A program made the position numbers and the translations under genes. Shown in pieces: positions 1 to 4,632 of a DNA stretch of 5,977 nucleotides (the first letter of the stretch is position 1; every line of letters starts with the position of its first letter). The DNA is from Deltaproteobacteria bacterium (GTDB taxonomy: Bacteria; Bdellovibrionota; O2-12-FULL-43-9; JACQJE01). The notes under the pieces were generated by a model that was given only the letters and a program-made list of their open reading frames with translations, was not told the DNA's origin and ran no database searches. Where the stretch lies: NCBI GenBank assembly GCA_016205125.1, contig JACQJE010000174.1, positions 1 through 5,977 of the forward strand. The letters are read 5' to 3'.

Positions 1-452
1 CCTGTACTCAAAAGCCGGGCTCCCGCTGCTACATCCTCCCCCTGCCACCGGACATTCTCCCCTTTTGAAACGGGCCGTCTGATAATGAGATATCCCCCCT
101 CGGTCTGAGCTTCTTCTTTCGTGATGACAGCGTCTTTTCCAGCGGGGAGAGGAGCACCTGTCGCAATTTCAGCAGCGCTTTCACGGTCAGGATTTCCCGG
201 ATGGCTCCCCGCAAACTGATATCCCTTTACGGGGAATCGAAGGGGAGACTCAGGAGACGCACTCTCTGTCCTCTCAGAAGAGAGGGCAAAACCATCCATG
301 CCGGAATTCGTAAAGGGGGGCTGTGGAAAGGGGGCGATCAGATCAATCGCCAGAGTCCGGCCGTTTGCAAGATGAAGAGGGATGTCCTCAACCTCCCGAA
401 TAGCCAGGGTACGATCAAGAATTAAAGATTGAGCGTCCTTCAGTGGTATCAT
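1..452 (-). CDS. moeA: Molybdopterin molybdenumtransferase MoeA, N-terminal part (3' end outside window)
   Basis: MoeA catalyses the last general step of molybdenum cofactor synthesis, hydrolysing adenylyl-molybdopterin and inserting molybdate, in the cytoplasm. The first 150 residues are present, with no stop before the left edge; full proteins are ~400. Recognisable blocks are PLHLANGRTLAIDLIAPFPQ (25-44), PPFTNSGMDGFAL (45-57), EIATGAPLPAGKDAVITKEE (95-114) and GENVRWQGEDVAAGARLL (131-148), all standard landmarks of MoeA domains I-III. The start is the ATG at 450-452, overlapping the permease TGA as ATGA, with GGAG 8 bases upstream. As the last visible gene of the run it would supply cofactor at the time the enzyme is made. 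Whether it is the only moeA of the genome or a dedicated extra copy cannot be told here. The MoeA identity is secure. Confidence 0.95.
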   Translation of the reverse strand, partial: MIPLKDAQSLILDRTLAIREVEDIPLHLANGRTLAIDLIAPFPQPPFTNSGMDGFALSSERTESASPESPLRFPVKGYQFAGSHPGNPDRESAAEIATGAPLPAGKDAVITKEEAQTEGGYLIIRRPVSKGENVRWQGEDVAAGARLLST

Positions 453-1210
453 CGACTCATCTCCATCACCAGAACTTTGACAGCGGCAATCAGGAGAACA
501 AGAGCCAGGAGATACCTGAGTCCCTTCATGCTGAACTTTTTTGAGCCGAGCCAGCTTCCGAGCGCTCCCCCGGCAAAAGCAAACCCGACAAGAGGAGCGA
601 AGGGGATGGCGTAAATCAGCTCATTTGTGCCCCGGCCTGCCAGCCCGGCAAAGGAATTGATCACAATGAAAAAGGCTGACACCCCAGCTGCAGTGCGGAG
701 CGGCGCCCATCCCCGAAGGATCATGATCGGGCTGAGAAAGATTCCGCCTCCTATTCCTATCATTCCCGATACCAGCCCTAATCCAGCACCAATCCCGACA
801 GATGAAAAAAGGGGGGGGTGCCCTTTTGTGGAAATTCCGCTCTCTTGTTTGAAGGGGAGGACCATGCGGAGTGCCGCCACTGCAAGAACAACAGCCAGGA
901 GGATGTATAGAAGAGGCTCAGGCGACCGAAGAAGCCCTCCGAAATAAGCCGCTGGAATAGAGCCGACCAAAAAAGGCAAAACGAGCGGCCATGAAAAATG
1001 ACCCCCTTTCCAAAAGGTGATCCAGGCAATTCCCGCAACCAGAATATTCAACACAAGGGCGCTGGTGCCGGCTATTCGCGGCAAAACCGAGAAGAGAGCA
1101 AGAACGGCCAGGTAGCCTGAGGCGCCGCCGTGACCCACCGAAGAATAAAGCATGGCCACAAGAAAAACAGCAGCAAAGAGAATCGCTTGCGCCAATACCG
1201 ATTCAGGCAT
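449..1210 (-). CDS. TSUP (TauE/SafE, DUF81) family membrane permease, putative anion exporter
   Basis: A 253-residue polytopic inner-membrane protein of the TSUP family, whose characterised members move sulfite, sulfoacetate or other small anions. About eight hydrophobic segments are visible (approximately residues 5-25, 47-66, 74-93, 98-118, 136-162, 174-193, 199-219, 232-249). The two family repeats are clear: YSSVGHGGASGYLAVLALF near residues 22-40 and SGMIGIGGGIFLSPIMILRG at 148-167. A short polar loop (residues 119-135) joins the halves. The start ATG at 1208-1210 overlaps the previous stop as TGATG, and a perfect AGGAGG lies at 1222-1227, 11 bases upstream. Length is normal for the family (240-270). 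Placement inside a molybdoenzyme operon suggests transport of a substrate, product or sulfur anion linked to cofactor assembly, but no substrate can be read from the sequence. Confidence 0.92.
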   Translation of the reverse strand: MPESVLAQAILFAAVFLVAMLYSSVGHGGASGYLAVLALFSVLPRIAGTSALVLNILVAGIAWITFWKGGHFSWPLVLPFLVGSIPAAYFGGLLRSPEPLLYILLAVVLAVAALRMVLPFKQESGISTKGHPPLFSSVGIGAGLGLVSGMIGIGGGIFLSPIMILRGWAPLRTAAGVSAFFIVINSFAGLAGRGTNELIYAIPFAPLVGFAFAGGALGSWLGSKKFSMKGLRYLLALVLLIAAVKVLVMEMSR

Positions 1211-2154
1211 CAGGACATCGCCCTCCTCTCATGGGAAAAAGGGACGCAATAGAGTTCGTAGCACTGAAGACAAGCCCCTTCTGCAGATTCCCAGGACGGA
1301 AAATCGCGCTTGATCAGTTCGACAACGTGACGCGATCCCTCCCAATTCGTGATTCCCTGATAGCTTGGGAAATGACAGAGCGGGCACCGCAGGCCTCCAA
1401 GGCCTATTGGCTTTGCCAGCCTGGCGTTGCGAGCCAACTCGACGAGATCCTCAAAGGCAAATGAACTCCCGCTGATCAGGCGGGCAAAGACACGATCGAT
1501 CTCTTCACGGCTCCAGTGGGAAAAACTGGTTTCAAACTCTTTTCGTCTCTCTTCCGTTGTCATAAGTCTCTTTTTTCCCATCTTCTGCAAGCGCGCTTCG
1601 ACATAAATATTCCAGAGAAGACGAAAGCGTCCGCGTATGACGTTATTTTCCATGTCAGAAAGCCCACCCAGGCTCGCTTCTCCTAAAAAGGAGTTTTCAG
1701 GGTAACAAAAGGCCGGATCGAGAAGGTCTGAAATATGAAGCAATTCCTGATCAAGAAATCCAGAAAGGGATTCCCGGTCGAAAAAACGTGTCACACGGAT
1801 AGAAATACGCACCGTTTTTCGCTCATCATCCCCGTAGAGTTCAGCTCCTTCATCCTGATCCCGCCAGACTCGGAGAACAATGACTGAGAGTTCAATGCCG
1901 CACAGAATATTGAAGGAAGCAATCGCCTTCTCAAAGATACTCTGAAAACCAAGCTCCTGAAAATAACGAACATAAAAAGAATGAAACGAATCCCCCCCTC
2001 TTTCAGCATCCCTTTTTTGTTCATAGAGCCGTTCCCGTTCAGAAAAGAAGCGCTTTGAAAGAGAAATATTTCCGCTCTTTTCCGCGCGATTGATCTCGAG
2101 AAACACCACTTCCTCGACGAGGATCGGATCAAAGTAAATTTTTCTGCGCATCAT
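1210..2154 (-). CDS. Unrecognised 314-residue protein with degenerate HExxH-like motif and C-terminal four-Cys (zinc ribbon-like) segment
   Basis: No named family is recognised with confidence. The protein is soluble and highly charged, without signal peptide or membrane helices. Two features stand out. Residues 135-148 read DQELLHISDLLDPA, resembling a metallopeptidase HExxH helix whose first His is Gln136 (codon CAG), with E137 and H140 retained. An acidic residue in WNIYVEARLQ (181-190) sits where a further ligand could lie. Second, CPLC (257-260) and CLQC (295-298), with another Cys at 303, form a plausible structural zinc site. The start is the ATG at 2154, overlapping the chaperone stop as ATGA, with GGAG 5 bases upstream; a second in-frame ATG follows at once. 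The upstream frame to 2199 (TTG) lies in the chaperone gene. Context suggests a maturation or quality-control factor for the molybdoenzyme. That role is inference; the cysteine pairs are seen directly. Confidence 0.85.
   Translation of the reverse strand: MMRRKIYFDPILVEEVVFLEINRAEKSGNISLSKRFFSERERLYEQKRDAERGGDSFHSFYVRYFQELGFQSIFEKAIASFNILCGIELSVIVLRVWRDQDEGAELYGDDERKTVRISIRVTRFFDRESLSGFLDQELLHISDLLDPAFCYPENSFLGEASLGGLSDMENNVIRGRFRLLWNIYVEARLQKMGKKRLMTTEERRKEFETSFSHWSREEIDRVFARLISGSSFAFEDLVELARNARLAKPIGLGGLRCPLCHFPSYQGITNWEGSRHVVELIKRDFPSWESAEGACLQCYELYCVPFSHERRAMS
1222..1227 (-). promoter_or_regulatory. Consensus AGGAGG ribosome binding site before the permease
   Basis: A perfect AGGAGG on the minus strand lies within the last codons of the 314-residue gene, 11 bases before the permease ATG at 1210. 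Together with the TGATG overlap it implies coupled translation. The spacing is slightly long. Confidence 0.6.
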
Positions 2155-3068
2155 CTCCGCTCCAGGAGTTGCCCCTCCGCCAATTGCGGAAGCGGACAAC
2201 GCTCGCAGGAGATCTCTTCCGGACCGCTGAGAGGCCGTATCGGGAGATCAATGGACCCCGGAAAGATCTCCAGCAAGAGGGATTCAAACGAAATCCATGC
2301 AATAGCAAACTTTGCCAATGCCTTTAAAATTGACGTCTGCGCATTCTTTTCCAGGCGTGCCGAAAAAACGGGGAGCCAAAGGCTGAGATGATCGGCAATA
2401 AAGCTCCGACTCGCCGCGGCGCAAATCACTGCTTTTTCTTCGGTGTCGTTTAACCAGGCATAGGCTTCCTTAAAGAGGAGAAAGTGGAGAAAATTGCATT
2501 CTACGGCGACGTGATCGACTCTCTCGTGGATGCTGTTGCGCACTTTCAGACCAAAGGCTTCATAGAACGCTGAGATATCGCCCAGTTCTTGCGGTTCACG
2601 ATGGCTGTGTTCTTCCCCATACTCCAGCTCATAGGGTGCGGCAGCCCCATGTGCCGCATGACCAAAGAGGCGCTCATAGTCCTCTACCCAGGGCTCAAGC
2701 GGGGCCATCCTGAGCTCTCTTATGAGCGCCTCAAGCCCCTCTCCAAGGAGACGCCCTTCCTCAAAAAACTGGAAATCTTCTTTGCCAGACTTCGTTGGAA
2801 GCCATTTTGTCTCCTCGACGTACCGGTGAAGTACGCCTGCGTCGCCAAAATGTCTTCCGCCTTGTCTGGCTCGAATCTCTCCAGTTTTTTCCTTATACTC
2901 CTTTTCTTCAGACAAAAGAAAAACTGCACATTTCCACTCCGCCTGATGATCGGCAGAACAGAGTTCGTCAGCCGTTTCTTTGGGATGGCGATAGAAAAGA
3001 GAAAGCATCCGGTAGATTGCGCTGCGACTGAAACTGAGTTGAGCTTTTTTTTCCCTTTCCATGTTCAT
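2151..3068 (-). CDS. TorD-family (TorD/DmsD/NarJ-like) molybdoenzyme maturation chaperone, enlarged
   Basis: Cytoplasmic, all-helical chaperone expected to bind the alpha subunit before cofactor insertion and, if the enzyme is exported, guard its Tat signal. Family signatures are seen in order: an N-terminal helix with RSAIYRMLSLFYRHP (residues 15-29), YERLFG (131-136) followed by APYELEYG (144-151), DISAFYEAFGL (164-174), ERVDHVAVECNFLHFLLFKEAYA spanning 182-204, and HLSLWLPVFSARL (227-239). At 305 residues it is about 90 longer than usual TorD proteins (~200-220). The extra length lies mainly in a charged segment around residues 40-125 and a C-terminal tail with a CERC pair (Cys288/291). 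The ATG at 3068 has GAGGG at 3076-3080, 7 bases upstream, overlapping the beta stop. ATG 3062 is a second option, and the longer frame to 3206 would lie inside the beta gene. Its neighbour position identifies the alpha subunit as the likely client. Confidence 0.9.
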   Translation of the reverse strand: MNMEREKKAQLSFSRSAIYRMLSLFYRHPKETADELCSADHQAEWKCAVFLLSEEKEYKEKTGEIRARQGGRHFGDAGVLHRYVEETKWLPTKSGKEDFQFFEEGRLLGEGLEALIRELRMAPLEPWVEDYERLFGHAAHGAAAPYELEYGEEHSHREPQELGDISAFYEAFGLKVRNSIHERVDHVAVECNFLHFLLFKEAYAWLNDTEEKAVICAAASRSFIADHLSLWLPVFSARLEKNAQTSILKALAKFAIAWISFESLLLEIFPGSIDLPIRPLSGPEEISCERCPLPQLAEGQLLERR

Positions 3069-3075
3069 TTTTCCG

Positions 3076-3080
3076 CCCTC
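3076..3080 (-). promoter_or_regulatory. Ribosome binding site for the TorD-family chaperone
   Basis: GAGGG on the minus strand overlaps the beta-subunit TGA (3079-3081) and sits 7 bases before ATG 3068. It supports this start over the second ATG at 3062 (13 bases away). Confidence 0.6.
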
Positions 3081-4332
3081 AAATCGAGTTCTGATGTTTA
3101 TCAGGTCTGACGTAAAACGGTTCCTCCACTTGCGTGCGCACAATCTCTTTCCCCTCCTTGTTGTAGCCAACGATTGTGTCGTTATAGAGGGTGAATGGCT
3201 TGCCATGGATCACCGTCTCATAGACCTTCTTCCCTTCTTTGATCTCGTAGCGAACAATAATTTCTTTTGTTCTCTGATAGAGTTGCAGTACTGCGAGGAG
3301 TTCCCGGTCAGGAACTCTATATTTTTCGAGCGCCTCATCGAGACCAGGGCCAAACATCTGGCGAAGATACCCCCTCGGCACCCAACGCGGCGGAATGTAA
3401 TAGCCATTTGGCTCCGTACCGAATTGAGGATAAAGCGGAAGGGCGACTTTTGCGACCCGGATGAGATAGTAGAGCGGATTGTAGCGATCCTCCGCCCAAC
3501 TTCCATCTTTATTAATCCGGACGAGGCCCTGGAGTCGAATTTGACCGATGCACGCTGTCATACAGCGGGTTTGTATCGGCATCCCTTTTGTCGCCGGGTC
3601 ATTCCCTTCGATTCTGGGATAACAGGCGATGCACTTTTCACTAATGTGAGTTGTTGGCCGATACATGACTTTCTTGTAAGGACAGGCCGCAACACACTTG
3701 CGATATCCGCGACATCGCTCCTGATCGATCAGGACAATCCCATCCTCATGCCTCTTATAGATGGCGTTCCTCGGACATGCCGCGAGACAACCCGGATAAG
3801 TGCAGTGGTTGCAGATACGCGCCAGATAAAAGAACCGGGTCTTATGCTCTGGGAGCTTTGTCCCCTCTGGATCGAAGGTCATCGGCTTCCCTTTGCGGCT
3901 CACTGCTGTATCCTCGTAGATATTGGGAAAGCGCCACTCTTCATCGGTCGGGAGATAGCCTAAGACCCTCTCCGGCTCCAATCCCACACGCTTTTCCGCC
4001 GCCTCAAAAATTGTCTTCCCCTCAAAGGTGAATTCCTCTCCTTTCCTGGCCCACTTTTGAGCTCCCGGATTCGCCTCTTCCAACAGCTGAAGAACCTTCA
4101 CATCCCAAAACTGGGGATATCCTCCGTAGGGTTTTGTCTCCACGTTATTCCACCACATCTGTTCCTGCCCTTTTGAAAAGGTCCAGGTCGACTTGCACGC
4201 CATGGTACAGGTCTGACAACCAATGCAGCGATTGAGATTGAAACAGAACGCGAATTGCCACTCCGGATGCGCTTCCGCATGTGGGTAGGACATCTTTCTC
4301 CCGATTTGCCAATTATAAACCTGTTGATTCAT
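3079..4332 (-). CDS. nxrB: Iron-sulfur beta subunit, nitrite oxidoreductase/nitrate reductase type (NxrB/NarH-like)
   Basis: Electron-transfer subunit of 417 residues that would carry four Fe-S clusters between the molybdenum centre and an acceptor/donor. Cysteine sets are all visible: C36/39/42/46 (CIGCQTCTMAC), C174/177/182/186 (CNHCTYPGCLAAC), C207/213/217 with Tyr210 in the second position (CRGYRKCVAAC), and C234/237/257/261. The third set has a non-Cys second position, as in NarH where Trp is found and a [3Fe-4S] cluster results; the same is inferred here. Blocks such as QMWWNNVETKPYGGYPQF, RICNHCTYPGCLAACP and LPLYPQFGTEPNGYYIPPR are those I associate with Nitrospira/anammox NxrB, and its length (~430 there) fits better than NarH (~510). 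It has no signal peptide, so if exported it would travel with alpha. The start is the ATG at 4332, overlapping the preceding TGA, with AGGGGGAG 7 bases upstream. The alternative GTG at 4371 would lie inside the upstream gene and lacks family support. Confidence 0.93.
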   Translation of the reverse strand: MNQQVYNWQIGRKMSYPHAEAHPEWQFAFCFNLNRCIGCQTCTMACKSTWTFSKGQEQMWWNNVETKPYGGYPQFWDVKVLQLLEEANPGAQKWARKGEEFTFEGKTIFEAAEKRVGLEPERVLGYLPTDEEWRFPNIYEDTAVSRKGKPMTFDPEGTKLPEHKTRFFYLARICNHCTYPGCLAACPRNAIYKRHEDGIVLIDQERCRGYRKCVAACPYKKVMYRPTTHISEKCIACYPRIEGNDPATKGMPIQTRCMTACIGQIRLQGLVRINKDGSWAEDRYNPLYYLIRVAKVALPLYPQFGTEPNGYYIPPRWVPRGYLRQMFGPGLDEALEKYRVPDRELLAVLQLYQRTKEIIVRYEIKEGKKVYETVIHGKPFTLYNDTIVGYNKEGKEIVRTQVEEPFYVRPDKHQNSI

Positions 4333-4616
4333 TCTTCTTCTCCCCCTGACATCGTTCTCATCGGCATCCACATCCCCTTTGCCTCTTCAATCACCGCTCG
4401 CACATAGGCTTCGTTTTTCTTCCTCCAGACAAGGTGCGGACCGACATAAAATGGGTTCTTAAACATCGCGAGCAATTCATCTTCGCTAAAACCACCTCGA
4501 AGAAATTCCTCCGCAAAGGTCAGCGCCATCTCATGCAGATTCTCGTCACTCTCCACAGGAACCTCGACACCCACCCACTCAAGAGGATCTTCCGGGTCAT
4601 ATTCATCTTTTGGCAT
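4329..4616 (-). CDS. Small conserved-looking protein encoded between alpha and beta subunits, unknown function
   Basis: A 95-residue acidic, soluble protein with no signal peptide or membrane segment. I do not recognise a named family. The N-terminus is rich in Asp/Glu/Pro (PKDEYDPEDPLEW). A central helical-looking core at residues 34-64 includes FAEEFLRGGFSEDELLAMF followed by KNPFYVGPHLVW, then a helix with RAVIEEAK. There are no cysteines, so it is not a cluster-binding protein. The ATG at 4616 is preferred over the in-frame TTG at 4622 because GAGGTG (4625-4630) lies 8 bases before the ATG but only 2 before the TTG. It begins 16 bases after the alpha stop and overlaps the beta start by ATGA, so its product is probably made in step with the enzyme. 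It could be a small accessory subunit or an assembly factor; both are inference from position. Confidence 0.85.
   Translation of the reverse strand: MPKDEYDPEDPLEWVGVEVPVESDENLHEMALTFAEEFLRGGFSEDELLAMFKNPFYVGPHLVWRKKNEAYVRAVIEEAKGMWMPMRTMSGGEEE
4340..4347 (-). promoter_or_regulatory. Ribosome binding site for the beta subunit, inside the upstream gene
   Basis: AGGGGGAG on the minus strand, 7 bases before the ATG at 4332. It lies within the last codons of the 95-residue gene and excludes the longer GTG start at 4371. Confidence 0.65.
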
Positions 4617-4624
4617 GATCAATA

Positions 4625-4630
4625 CACCTC
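4625..4630 (-). promoter_or_regulatory. Ribosome binding site deciding the start of the 95-residue protein
   Basis: GAGGTG on the minus strand, 8 bases before ATG 4616. It lies in the 16-base gap after the alpha stop and is too close (2 bases) to the alternative TTG at 4622, so it fixes the ATG as the start. Confidence 0.7.
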
Positions 4631-4632
4631 AC

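Noticed and set aside
778..1038. An 86-codon minus-strand frame overlapping the permease
   Set aside because: It is an out-of-frame shadow of the permease gene with no family signature; it was considered as a slippage product of the C8 tract but has no positive support.
1210..2199. Longer form of the 314-residue protein starting at TTG 2199
   Set aside because: The extension overlaps chaperone coding sequence; the ATG at 2154 forms a standard ATGA junction with a ribosome site.
2589..3110. A 173-codon plus-strand open frame opposite the chaperone
   Set aside because: Antisense shadow of a recognised gene, with no ribosome site or domain.
2151..3206. Longer chaperone starting at ATG 3206
   Set aside because: The extra 46 residues are read from beta-subunit coding sequence in another frame and do not look like a TorD N-terminus.
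3061..3963. A 300-codon open frame on the plus strand
   Set aside because: It is antisense to the beta subunit and the chaperone start, both firmly identified by cysteine motifs and family blocks; its translation shows no domain and no ribosome site.
4168..4180. Near-palindrome CCTTTTGAAAAGG as a possible operator
   Set aside because: It falls inside beta-subunit codons for the conserved TFSKGQ segment, so coding constraint explains it; there is no promoter-like context.
3079..4371. Longer beta subunit starting at GTG 4371
   Set aside because: The 13 extra residues lie inside the 95-residue gene and do not resemble the family N-terminus; ATG 4332 has a good ribosome site and an ATGA overlap.
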